DNA from: Amyelois transitella
Taxonomy: Eukaryota > Arthropoda > Insecta > Lepidoptera > Pyralidae
Reading direction: 5' to 3'
DNA length: 64,000 nt
Assembly: GCF_032362555.1 (NCBI RefSeq)
Contig: NC_083523.1
Span: forward strand, 4,997,501 to 5,061,500
Part shown: positions 1 through 12,400 of the stretch, in pieces
How positions within the stretch are numbered: the stretch's first letter is position 1
Layout: each line of letters begins with the position of its first letter
Notes under the pieces: model-generated
Database searches by the model: none
What the model was told of the DNA's origin: nothing
Seen by the model: only the letters and a program-made list of their open reading frames with translations
Position numbers and translations under genes: made by a program

Positions 1-452
1 AAATGCATAAGTTGGTATTGTCGTCTCTGTACTCCTCTTGGATTTATATGAACGGGGATAATTAAGCTGTGGCTTCTGACTTTTATGTGGATGTCGCATC
101 GGATATAGGTATGTAAATTTATAACCGTTGCCACGCTAAAGAAGAAGCAAAGAGATACATTTTATATGAAATGAGCCAACCAAAAAGACGCCAAGGTGGG
201 TTAACTTTGATGAAATATTGATAATGTTTGTAAAATAACTATGTCACATAATTCAAGAAGAAACAGTGCCTATTTGTTTTCGTTATCTCGCAAATACTTA
301 AGAACAAACAGTTCTGTCAACAGTTACAAAAGTAGGTACCCATATTTATTAGGTAGGTATCTCTATATGGTTTATGGGTCTATCAATAAAGTACCTTGTA
401 TAAAAATACGGCACCACATACTAGTAAATTATATTTACAAAATAGAGCTTAC

Positions 453-2094
453 CTTTTCTGAGGGAGGGTTATCCGGGAACTTAGCTGCTGCAACCAGGAA
501 TATATCAGGGCTTGGCTTCCCGTTTTTCACGTTCGGGTCAGACGAGCCCCAGGTCTTAGTAGATAAAAGGTCGAACAGTTCTTGATGTTTGGCCGTCTTT
601 AGCTTGTAAGACTCGATGGAACTGCTTGTTGCTAAGCCGATTGGTACACTGTGCTTGTGTAAGTGACGTATCAGTTTTTCTACACCTGTAAATTACATTT
701 TATTTTATCTTTGATTTATAGAAACCAGTATAAAGGGCAGAATATTATGAAAGTTAGAAGGTAAGCTAGTGCGTATTTCATAATAAGGAATTATCCAATA
801 ACATAGCTACAAAGAGTATTTGATAAAACCTTACAATTGGCCCTGTTAATCCCGGTTGCATTCTTCCCTGTTTGGGAAGAAGCCCGTGATGTGCCTTTGT
901 GACTATGGTCCTGGATTTAATATGTAAGTCTCGTACACATTTTTCTGCTTAAATGTAAAAACATACGGTTATGACATTATCTCTGCTTAGGGAAGCAGTA
1001 TATTTTGTACCTTTTATTTGAAATAGTAAATAATACCCAATATATAAGCTTACCAGGTCTGACTTTGCAGAGTGGAAATAAATCTCTAAAAATCTTTTGC
1101 GATTCCGCTACAAACTCGTCAACAGTAAGCGGCAGACCGAGTTCGTTTATGATGGTGGCTGCGAAAGCCCTGGTCTGCATGCCCATTATTTTGTTCTTCA
1201 GCTCGAAAGTAAACTGCTTGCCATATCGAGAGGCGATCTCCTGAAACCCTAGTGTGTACAAATCTTCTGTATCTAAAAGAAAATGAAAATTGTATTTAAA
1301 AAATCAGCGACTCTTTTTCAGAAAGAAATGGGATGTTTTGATGCAAAATCTTAACGATCAACTAGAGTTATAAGTAGGTAAGAGAATTTAATTCGTTGAT
1401 TAAAATCGTATTAGCGATTTTATAATGTGAAATTTGGCGTGAATAACCGCAAATATTAAGTATATTTTGCAACTAGTTTCACCCGCGTGAAAAATACCCT
1501 ATGTCCTTCGTCAGCCCTCACAATATAATAAACACAATTTCACATGTATTAGTATAGAATAAATAGTAAAGATACGATACGAGTAAATTAAAATCAGTTC
1601 AGCCATTTCTAACAGTTTTTGTCTGCTAAATCAATATGTATCAATTTCATAAAACATTCGCAAAACACAGAAAAACATCTATGATTTTAAAATTACTGTT
1701 ATTTTGAACTGAGCATGCAGAAGTTTATAAATAAAAGTTATGTTATTTTAAACCCATTTATTCAACAAAACAAAATCCCTCACTTTTTAGCTAGATTATC
1801 ATTCGCTTATTTTACTTAGGTATCATTTTTAGTTTACAATATGAACAATTTTACAAATATAAAGCATTTTAATATCGTACCTATATGAAGATAATAATTT
1901 TGTTTAAAATACCGACCGGAAGTCACAAGATGAGATAAGATCCTCCGCATCAAATTTTTCCAATAGGCTTTACAAACACGCCTGTGGCGAAAATTTTGCT
2001 ACTGCCGAAATTCTAAACCAATTCAATAATAAAACTTACTTAGAATCAATCCATCCATGTCAAATAATACATGAGTAATTGGTTTAAAAGACAT
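453..2094 (-). CDS. HAD-family phosphatase, pseudouridine-5'-phosphatase-like, copy A (3' end outside window)
   Basis: Minus-strand gene. Three exons are visible: 2094-2040 (start codon at 2094), 1272-1054 and 685-453. The final exon, which should carry the HAD motif IV FEDA segment, would lie left of base 1. Exon sizes are 55, 219 and 233 nt with GT-AG borders, almost the same as the complete neighbour at 3360-5589, so this is a tandem duplicate. HAD motif I is visible (FDMDG at about residues 11-15, with the Asp nucleophile), then NTEDLY after the first intron, motif II (GLATSSS) and motif III (GKPSPDIFL). The family (PUDP/HDHD1, Gs1-like) dephosphorylates small cytosolic metabolites, classically pseudouridine 5'-phosphate; the substrate here is inferred only from similarity. 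It could also be a Gs1-like phosphatase with another substrate. The reading frame is open in all visible exons. Confidence 0.8.
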
Positions 2095-2547
2095 TTTTGT
2101 AAAAAAACTAGTACTCTATTCACATAAAATGTTTCCAATAACATTCACAAATCACACGACGTCTTGTTCGGACGATCTACTTTGTTTTACATCAGTTTAC
2201 ATCTTGTGATTACATCATGTAATATTTTATCATGTTCGACCTTCATCCATTATTGCCAACATCAAAAACGATGCTTCTTCAATCGATAGAAACTGTTCAT
2301 ATTTATATTCCATTCATCCATTCATATAATGGCGTCTTGCGGGGTAGACAGAACCAGCAATTTTGAAAGACATTATATCATAACCCAAATAAAACAAAAA
2401 ATTATATATTGTTTTCATGCAAATGGAACTGTTACAATGCGCTTGACTTACTTACTTACAGTGAACTTACAATTCTTATAGGTATAAGGTAAAAAACCTG
2501 TTTAAGGCCACAAGTCTTCTTATAAAAAGGTCATTAAATATCTAAGT

Positions 2548-2720
2548 GACGGCCTCTGTGGCGTAGCGGTAGTGCGTTTATCTGTGACACCGGAGGTCCC
2601 GAGTTCGAATCCCGGCTAAGCATGATGAGAAACAGACTTTCTCTGATTGGCCTAGATCTTGGATGATTTTCTATATAAGTATTTGATAAAAAATAATTTC
2701 GTTGGGTTTACTAACCCTTA
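2548..2720 (+). repeat. tRNA-derived SINE
   Basis: A tRNA-like head is visible: an A-box-like GGCGTAGCGGTAGTGCG at about 2570 and a B-box GAGTTCGAATCCC at 2601-2613. A Lepidoptera-type SINE body follows and fades out near 2720. It sits between the two phosphatase copies. The right end and target-site duplication were not resolved by eye. It is not a functional tRNA: there is no acceptor stem pairing. Confidence 0.7.
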
Positions 2721-3359
2721 CCACTAATTAGATACTTCTCGTAAAAATCTGATTTTTATACAACAAATGGATAAAATAAACATTATTTCACACTGCACAT
2801 AATAATAATTTATATACATACATCACTAAGCTTTGACTAGTTTCAGTTTTGAAATAATTATATTTTTATCGAAATTTTATATATATTATTTATTTTGTTA
2901 TATAATAATAGTAAACATATTAGGCACAAATAATCGAGTTTTATTTATATATTGTTTTAATTATATTTACAGTTTTGATACAGGTATTCTGAGAAATTTG
3001 TTCATAAACAAGAACATTTCACTGCACTGCACATTCACAAAATAATTAATGAAGACATACTGATTGCCTTTTGTACTTCTATTTGGTTACTGTTTTTGTG
3101 GTGGTGTTTTTTTCATACTTATATATTATTTATTACATTTGTTAGTATGATTTTCTGTCTGCATGACTTTAGAAATTCCTAAACTTCTCTTAAAAAATAC
3201 TTATTATCAAGCTTTTTTTTGTCACTCAAATGTACTGAAGAGATATCAGCGATAGATTCCTGCTATTGGATACAGGTACCCAATTAAGCTGTTACAGTTG
3301 TATTGTAGTTGGAAATACATTGTCACGTAATTTTTACTCTTTTGCTCTTGACAATGTTA

Positions 3360-5589
3360 CTAATCATCATAAGGAGGTAAACCAAAAAGCTCAGGTTTGA
3401 AATCCTCCAAACTTTTAAGCACCAGTGTAGCCTCTGTTCTTAGACTTTCGTCTACTCGTGGATCTGGTACCATCACCACCTGCATGCCAGCTGCTCTTGC
3501 AGCTTTCACTCCGTTTACAGCATCTTCAAACACTAAACACTGCAAAAATTAAGCAACTTTTAGGATTGCATACCTTAAAGCTAAAAACGGGAACCTATTA
3601 ATAAGCCTCTGCTATCTGTCTGTCTGTCACCAGGCTGTATCTCATAAACAGTAATATCTAGAAAGCTGTTATTTTTTAATTATTCCATATAAAATAATTT
3701 TCAATATTTCCATTGCCGCTGTAACAAAAAATAGGTACTAAAAATATAATATCTATTAATCCCCATACAATAAACTGTTCTTTTCATATTTTTTTGATCA
3801 ATATTATTAACAGTAACAGGTAGACGCTTAAAATGTTCACAGAATATTAAGTTATATATTACCTTTCAAACTTAATAATTAAATAGCAATAAGGTAATTA
3901 TTGAGTAAAGGGGGTCCATACAACAAATTTATTTTAACTATCCACAGCACCATCTAAATAATTTCTCTGAACTTATTAGGAGTGGGTATGCAACATGCTA
4001 TGTATTGATGGCATTGTAGTTACACCAATTTGCGCTAGATGGCGTTGTTATAAAAAACTTAAGAGATTGAAAAGCTTTTTTTCATTTTTTTGGTCGATTT
4101 CAATAAACAGGTAGAAACGCGAATACAAAAAATAAATATTTAAGTAACAAACATAATGATGGTAGGAACCCTCACTAAGAGAGTCCGACTCGCACTTGGC
4201 TGGTTTTTTAATCTATGTATACTAATATTATAAATACAAAATCTATTAAGCTTCATAGCTTAACAGCAGACCCAAATTTAATGAGATGTTCTATAAATAT
4301 GCTAGGTCAAACATAGGCTACTTTTCCCTAGAAATTCCCATGAGAACAGGATAAACGGAAATTTAGTTCAAAGAGGAGAGAACTTTGGGCAAAAGCTAGT
4401 ATTTTATAAAATTATGACTTAAAATTAAATTCTTAAACTTTTGAAATTCTAATAAGTTTCAATATTAAATTTATCTCAAAAGAAAAAGTAAAATTAATCT
4501 ATTGTTATATACCTGTTCTGGTTTTGGTTTATCTGGGAATCTAGATGCAGCAACTAAAAATATGTCAGGATAAGGTTTACCCCTCTTCACTTCAGAGTCA
4601 GAGGAGCCCATTGTTTTGTATGGAAATAAAGAAAATAATTCCTTATGCCGCTTGTTCACTTTCAATTCATAGCTCTCCCTGCTTGAACTAGTTGCAAGTC
4701 CGATAGGAACATTATGTTTGCTTAAATGTTCTATGAGGCATCTGGCTCCTGAAATAAAATTTTTAATCATCAACATTCTGATAAGAAACTATTTAACCAT
4801 AAAACAAAAATATCATTAAATGTTTCAAATAATTAGTAAAAAGATCGACCTTTTTTATGATTTTACTTACGTTTTTAACTAGATTTTATATCTTACCTGG
4901 TAAAACCTCAGTATCTGGGAATATCTTTTCAAACTCTTTACTAGTTTGTGCTATGAACTCTTCAGGTGTTACAGGTAAATCCAAATGGGACACCACAATC
5001 TTTGCTGTTTCATGTGCTTGCGAGCCCATTAGTTTTAACTTCAGTTCAAATGTATAGTCTTTGCCATATTGTGAAACAATATTTTGGAATGCAACTGTGT
5101 ATAAATCTTCAGTATCTTAAAATATATATTGAAAACTAATGAAGAACATAATAACTATTGTATAAAAAATAATAAATAATAAAAACATAAAACTGAGTAA
5201 TAAAAAACTGAAAAAGTTGAAACAAGATAAACATTCATTATGGTGATCATTCTTAATTGTACACAAAATTAAAAATGACCCCCAGCACAAAGCGAAAATG
5301 ACGACTTTTAAATTTATGCATTCAAATGCATGATGTATGATTTTGTATAAAAGACACATGCATACATATAATCAAGTCTACAACCCCTGCGGGGTAGACA
5401 GAGCCAACAGTCTTGAAAAGACAAAATGGGTAAAAAGTTTGGTTATCTATCCCCTTAAACGAAAAGTAATAACTGGCTTTAAAGAAATTCAAAGGTCTCG
5501 ATTAAAAATGACATTTGTAATATTTTAAACTTACTTAGAATCAAACCATCCATATCAAATAACACATGGGTTACTGGTTTAAACTCCAT
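3360..5589 (-). CDS. HAD-family phosphatase, pseudouridine-5'-phosphatase-like, copy B (complete)
   Basis: Four exons on the minus strand: 5589-5535, 5115-4897, 4748-4513 and 3539-3360. They total 690 nt, encoding 229 aa, close to the usual PUDP length of about 230. All introns are GT-AG and phases are consistent. Motifs in order: FDMDG (nucleophile), NTEDLY, GLATSSS (motif II), GKPYPDIFL (motif III Lys) and [14 protein letters not shown] (motif IV acidic pair). The C-terminus is PPYDD. A soluble Mg-dependent cytosolic phosphatase is expected. The residue four after the DMDG box, usually Asp in DGLLLDTE, is Asn here (codon split by intron 1) and in copy A. Copy B lies 5' of copy A in the same orientation. 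Its intron 3 (3540-4512) holds a dispersed repeat. It is divergent from the Asterless-like gene across a DRE-rich interval. Confidence 0.88.
3600..4212 (+). repeat. Dispersed lepidopteran repeat ending in GAGTCCGACTCGCACTTGGC
   Basis: Intron 3 of phosphatase copy B is largely one repeat. Its right end carries AGAGTCCGACTCGCACTTGGC near 4180-4200, a motif I recognise from abundant lepidopteran repeats. A diverged relative sits at about 38150-38460 in a sarcalumenin intron, ending in GCGAGTCCAACTCTCACTT. The element class is not determined; RTE-like LINE ends are one possibility. Confidence 0.5.
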
Positions 5590-5715
5590 CTTATGTTTAA
5601 ATAATACCTATGATATTTTGGCCTTTTTGAACTTGCAAAAGTTGCCAAGAAGTTAGCAACACTAAAGGTTTTATTCGTTTCGTATTCGTGTTAGTGTTGG
5701 CAATCGCTTGTCAAC

Positions 5716-5947
5716 TATCGATAGGCTATCGAGAAATGAATAAGAGCATTAGCATCGATAGACTTATCAATAGTATCGATCTTTTTTATAGCGCAGTTTT
5801 ACTATCGATACTACTCATATGAATTATTATTGTCATACTATTAACACCCAAGAATACTAAAGAATGGGTAGAATTTAATCTCTTTATCGAAATCACTATC
5901 GATATTATCGGTGATTTAGCTGAAGACTATTGCAATAACTATCGATA
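5716..5947. promoter_or_regulatory. Cluster of TATCGATA (DRE-like) motifs in a divergent promoter
   Basis: Four exact TATCGATA octamers (5716-5723, 5803-5810, 5897-5904, 5940-5947) lie in 232 bp, with near matches CATCGATA (5753) and TATCGATC (5774). In Drosophila this palindrome is the DNA-replication-related element bound by DREF and BEAF-32, common at housekeeping and proliferation promoters. The cluster lies between the phosphatase start (5589, minus) and the Asterless-like start (6439, plus). A shared promoter or insulator role is inferred. Confidence 0.55.
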
Positions 5948-6438
5948 CTATCATTTTATTGTTCTTGCCTATAGATAGTGAACTGGGGGGGTTCTTTCGT
6001 AGGCAGAGTAAAATATGTGTTCTCTATCTACGGGTTCTGCCCTTCCTCCCCTTCCTTCCAGTCCTAAAGTTCCTTTCTCTTAGTTGGGGATTCCGGTACC
6101 AACCATTTTTAAAAGATGTAAATAAAAACGATTGCCATTAAATACATATTTTATTTCCACCCTATGAAGGCATTTATGTTGTCACTTGCACATAGTACCT
6201 ATCTCTATTTAGTTTTAGTCTTGCACAACAGGCACTCCGACTAATGTTGTCATAGTCAATGTCAATCAAAGCGACATTTCAGCAACGCAAGCACGAACAA
6301 ATCGACGAGGACCATATCAAACGAAAGCAAACAAAACAAAACGTTGGCGATTGTATTGTGTCTGTTTTGTTTGGATATACTTTTTCATTTATAAAGTAAT
6401 CTCTTCAAAAAAAATTAAGTTATTTTAGTGGAGATAAC

Positions 6439-9400
6439 ATGGAAGGCCCTGGCATGAGTTTGTTTCAAGGTGCTCCAAGCATCCATATAAACAACAGTGC
6501 TCAAGACAGACTCGAAGAACAAGAAGAATTAGAAGACCAGAAACGACGAAATGCAGAGGTGCTTAATGTTTACGTAAACACAGTGAATTCTGTTGTATAT
6601 TATGTACCATTCATGACCTAATATTTATGTATAAGGAAATATACTAAGCAAATATACAAGAGTGTGAATGGGAACCTGCAAGTGGGAAGGGCTCAACTCT
6701 TAAAACGGGCCACCGCCAGAGAGGTTGGGGAGGGGGTGGGGAGGGTGGGGGAGGGTTTGTATGACCCCCCCCAAGTATTTCTTTTTGCCGGAATTTTTGA
6801 AAATCTTAAAAATTGCACTAAACAACGCAATATTTTCGGTTTGTCATTGTAAACTGTGTTAATTTACACAACACATTAATTAATATATTTTAGCACTAAA
6901 AATATAGTCAAAAACTTTGCTTAAAAGTAAAAACAAAAAAGACACTAACTATGAACAGAACGCAATCCGCCGTTTTGGTTATGTGCTACTGTCATCTTAT
7001 CTACTGACTTCGAAAGTAGCTGTCGGTAAACGGACAGCAGGGGGTGCAGGGGGGCGCAGCCCCCCCGTACGGGGGGCTTGAAAAGAAACAAATTAGTCAC
7101 AAATCAAACTCGGTTTGGTTAGGTTAGGTTAGGTTGGTGTAAACCACGAAAGTTCAAACTGAGTAAAAAAGTATAATAGACAGTACGTATAGGTTAGGTT
7201 AGGTTTAACTCACCTTCACCCCTTTCATCCCTTCTGACTTTCCCCCCCCTTGCCCATCTGGCGGTTAATGACCTTTAGCACACTTTTTATATGAAAACTT
7301 TAAAAATTCGTAAAAAAAAAATATAGGCTTCCGGCAAGGGGGGGTCACGGGAGGGGGGGTGTTAACCCCTCCCCCATCCCCCTGTCCCCTCCCCACCCCT
7401 CTCCGGCGGTGGCCCGTTTCAAGAGTTTAACCGTGGGAAGCCCTAGACGAACTTATCATGTTCAAATCAGGGATGTCTTGGCGAAATTCAGGCTAAGAGG
7501 ATCCATTAACCGACGAACTTGCATTAAGATAGTTATGAATGTGGAGGAAGCGAATGAAGTTTGCAAGGTGGAAGTGGAAAGTTGTAGTCTCTTCATAATT
7601 TTATGTATGTATGTTTGACCTAATAACCTTTTGTTGCAGTTAAAAGATAAACTTGCTAATGCATTTGATGATCTTATGGATGATGATGAGGCTAGTTCAG
7701 TGAATAGCAGTGGAAACTTCACCTTAGATGGGGGACAAACTAATGGAGGTGAAATCTTTTTTTAATATCAGTTTTATATCAGATTTTATTCATACAGCAT
7801 CACTCTCATTGCAAAATATTTTCTTTTCTATTAGATTATTTCTTTATATGGTGCACAAGTTTACGATAATTTTGATCAATAACTTTACAGCAACACCACA
7901 CACAAGGTCGGGTCAGCCACCTACTTATGTAGAGTCTCTGAATCATCTGAAGGAGCAACATGCCTTAGAATCCCCCAAGCCTTACTGTGAAACTCCTAAG
8001 AACCACATTTCCCATATGAGACAAGCAGAGGAACATCTAAAACATCAGTTTAGCCCCTTTGGTGCTGGCGATTACTTTCAGCAAGATTTCAGAGGTAGTC
8101 ATTTTGAGTTCATTATTTTTTATGCTATTGACACAGATATATCAACTATTTCATTTGGTTGAATCCACATTGCATACATACATACATATGGTCACATCTA
8201 TATCCCTTGCGGGGTAGACAGAGCCAATAGTCTTGAAAAGACTGAATGGCCACATTCAGCTATTTGGCTTAAGGCTTAATTTATGACAAAGATTTTAAAT
8301 GAGGTTTTTATTTTGCTTGGTTACAGGTCATCTTAATGGCATCAATAATTTTGATGCCAGGCAAGAATATATGGACAATGAGAAACTGAAAGTAATGTAT
8401 GAGGTATGTGTGACTATAAATTATGAAATTGAATATCTTCATGTATGAGCAAAAATGAACATTTTCAGAAAGATTTTATAATTCAGATGCGGGTAAAGGA
8501 ATGTCAACAACTAGCCGCTCAGATGGAGAAGCAAGATAGTGAAGTGGATGCACTGCGGGCGCGCCTCGCAGCCTCTGTCACTGACCGTGAGAAAGCAGAA
8601 CTGTCCGTGCAAGAAGCTCATCACTTGCTTGGTAACCACTTTTAATAATCAGATACCTTTCAGTATTTAACCATTGTGATGCAACATTCAGGCTTCTGAA
8701 TTTGCAAATTCAATATAGAACCATGATTCAAGATGAGTTAGGTACCCCTGCAAAGATTGCCGAGGTGAGACTGGAGATGCTTTGTGTAGAAACCTGACTA
8801 TGTTAAAAGGTGCTTTCCAGGGTCCCTCCCAGAGAGATAAGAATGTAACCGCTATATACACAAGGAAGAAGACTGTTTCTTGATGGCATAATATTTCCCT
8901 TTTTAAAACTATCCACAATCATAATTATTTATTTCAGCTTCTAGCAAGCACAAGATAATTGAGCTGGAGCAGCAAGTTACAGCTCTCACGGAGAAACTTA
9001 TGGAGAGTGATCAGGAGAAGGAACATTTGAGAATGGAGCTACGGTCAGCTAACATCAGTCATCAGGATGTACAGCAAAGACTGCATACATTTCAGGTATA
9101 TAAAGGCCAAACTCAGCTGCTCAGGATAATGATAGAATTGATAGTCAAATAGTGACAGGTTGCTAGCCCATCTCCATTAATTTCTTTAGCAGTGGGAATT
9201 TCAGGAAATCCTCTCTTAGTGCATCCCTAGACCACATGCCTTTCCAGTTATATCAAGTATGTGCTATTATGTGCTCTGCATCGTGGGTATTTTGATTCTC
9301 ATTGAAGTACCTATTAAATTTTTGATCACAACGAGTTGACATTTTTTTCGTTGACATTGAATTTAGAAACTGAATATGCTCTTTTGATGTTTTGCGAATA

Positions 9401-12400
9401 GCATATACTGCTACTAAGTGAACAAATTAAAAATTTTGATGAACTTAAGTTTTATTATTTTTGATTTTTTTTCAGGTAGCTCACACACATGATACTGACG
9501 CACTGTTCAGGGAACAGAAAGAAAGGTATATATGTTTCTAAAAAACTGTTTTATTTTATTTTCTAGAAGCACCACAACTAATCGCTTATTTTTTCAGGCA
9601 TAGACTTGAAATGGACCGATTGCAAAATGATTTATTGAAAGCAAAAAATAGATTGGAAGATAAAGTAAGCATAATGAACATACATTTTGAATTTCAATAT
9701 ACAACTTGATTTACATTATAATATTTAAGTTGGTTATCAGGTATTGCTTGAGTTAGAGTTCAAGTGAGTTTAAGTTTTCTCCTGAGTCTCCTTAAGATCT
9801 CGCAAGAATGCTACCTAATGTTTTCTTAATTCATATTTAATTTTATAGTACTAGCATATTGGTTGTTATATACTTAGCTGTTTTAAATCTCTCATGAGCA
9901 ACATAATCCCCAACGAAACAAATTGTTATTTTGTCATAGGAAAAGGAAATAAAAACGCTAGAACGTCGTTGCATGGACCGAGACAGAGAGAAAGAAGAGT
10001 TACTCATAGAGAAGGGTGCCACAATAAACCGTTTAGCTGCCGAATTGGAGGCCGCTCAAACAAGGCTTGTTAGTGGGGAGTCCGCGCGGTTGAAGGAGAA
10101 AGTGTCCCAACTGACAACTGAGAGGAACGCCGCTAGGGAACAGGTTAAGGAGCTGGGGGTAAGTGGAGTTTGCGTTTTCTTGCATAAAACTAATGATCGA
10201 AATCTAGGGAAATTATTATTTTAATGATGTGGTCTCAATTACGTTGGGTGCGTCTATAACCATGGTCCAAGCGGGTAACGGCAAAAAAAGTCAGACTCGA
10301 ACCGATTTCAACTTCAGACAAGTGGACGGTTTACATGACCTTCTTACAATTGAATCTATCTCTCATCTTCGCACATTCCCAGTTGCGTCCTCCACTATAG
10401 GTATCGCTTCAGGGCCTGGGATCCGCTTTTTCACTCCTGAATCGTGGTCATATTATAAATTTGGTCTAGGCCAAACGCCGGAAGGATAGGGGAAAGTGGG
10501 GTAAAAACGGGACGTTAAGGGAAATATTAAATAAAAAATATATTATTTAAAATATAAATCAACTTTATTAATCTTTGTTTAGTTTACTTTATCAATCACA
10601 GATTTTTTCAATGAGATCACTTTTTTATTATTCTAAGTACACAAAAATACAAAAAAATCAAGGCTTTAGTATTTACGATTTTGCCCCATGCCTAGTCCAA
10701 AACCGGGTATACCCGACTTTGCCCCATTAGCAACGGAAGCAATAGAACTCATCAAGGTCTTCTGGCTCCCAACCGGTACAGCCTTCATGAGCCCATTTTT
10801 TACATTTAAGGCATTGCACCCAATCATCGCTTTTTCGTGTGTTTCCATAAATTTCAGTGCAATAAATACACATATCATCTGAAATCTTTTTCTTTTTAGA
10901 TTTTACCAAATCATTATTTAACTGCGGAATTTTTGTTGGGTTCTTTATTTTAGCATTATTTTTTTCAAGTTCCGATTTGTAAGGCGATGAAGTTATTATG
11001 GCACTTTTTCCTCGACGAGCATTTGAAGTAGTCTTTCTTAAAAATATCAGTCGGAGAAAAAGCCAGAAAAGAATCTGGTTGCCGAGAAGTGCTCGGTTGT
11101 GGACTAACTGCCGACCTCTCATATGTATTCGTTTGTAAATTTACTATTGATCTTTTTGTTATTTGTTTTTGCAGTGAAACCGCGGGGTTTTGTTTTGTAA
11201 CGTCTGAACTAATACCAATGTTTTCATCATGATCTACAACCGAATCGTGACCAGAAATGTTAGTCATGAGATCAGAAGATGCGAGGTCATTATCTGTTGT
11301 ATTAGCTGATATAAAGTCATGATCTGAAAAAATATTAGGATTTAATGGATAAATTCCTGTTTTAGAAAAGCCACTCATAGCATTTTGTAGAGTTGCGGCT
11401 TTGGCATATGCAATTCCAAAAAGCTTTCCAACTTGAAATTGGGTTACGATCCGACCTGGATTATTACGCAACCACGTCATTACTTCTTGGCTGTAATAAG
11501 TGCTTAGTGGTCCCATGATGCTAACGTCCAAAGGTTGTAAGCGGTGTGTGCAATGGGGAGGAAAACTGACTATGACGACTCCGTTCTCTCGTGCTTTATC
11601 AATCAAAGGAAGATTTTTCGTATGCGTTGCGTGACCATCTAGTAAAAGTAAGATAGGATCATCTTTGGTAGGTTTAACATTAGCTATAAAATGGCTTAGC
11701 CAGTGAACAAATATGTCACTTTGAATCCACCCACTGGGATGGCACATTGCAATCGTGCCAGGTGGCGTACCATCTAATAATTCAGCCTTCATTCGGACTC
11801 TTGGGAAAATCAAAAGTGGTGGAACATAAGCACCAGCTGCCGATACACACATAACCGCTGTAGTCAACTGACCCCTTTCAGCAGATGAGATAAGACCTAC
11901 TTGTTTCTTGCCTTTTAAAGACAAAATTTTGGATTTCTTCTTAGGCACAGTCGTGATCCCGGTTTCGTCCACATTATAAATCTTGGTTGGTCCAAATTTG
12001 TACTTGTCTTGCAACTCAATCAGCAGAGAAAAAAATTTGGCGACATTTACTCGATTAAATCCCATTGCACGTGCGACGGACGTAGGCTCCGGAAGGCGTA
12101 ACGATAACTCTGGATGGCGACGTAAAAATCCGTAAAGCCAATCCATTCCAGCTAACTCAGTGTCTCTGTTGAAAGTATGATTTATACCATTTTTCTCTGC
12201 CATTTGAAAGGCAAAATGTCGAAAATCCCTGTATGTCAGTCCAAATAGCTGAGCTTCAAGATCTTTTATATGCTGACACATTAAATCTTCCTGTTCCTTC
12301 GTAAATACAGTCTTAAAACGACCCAAACCTTTTTTTGACGCATCTTCAACATTTCTATTTAATCGATACTTTTTTACTCTATCTTCCAATGTCGATTGCG

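Noticed and set aside
2560-2620. tRNA gene
   Set aside because: A- and B-box-like sequences are present but no acceptor or anticodon stem pairing; the sequence continues into a SINE body.
10229-10489. 86-aa frame between Asterless exon 9 and the Tigger element
   Set aside because: No recognisable domain; lies in an intron directly beside transposon sequence and looks like old repeat DNA.
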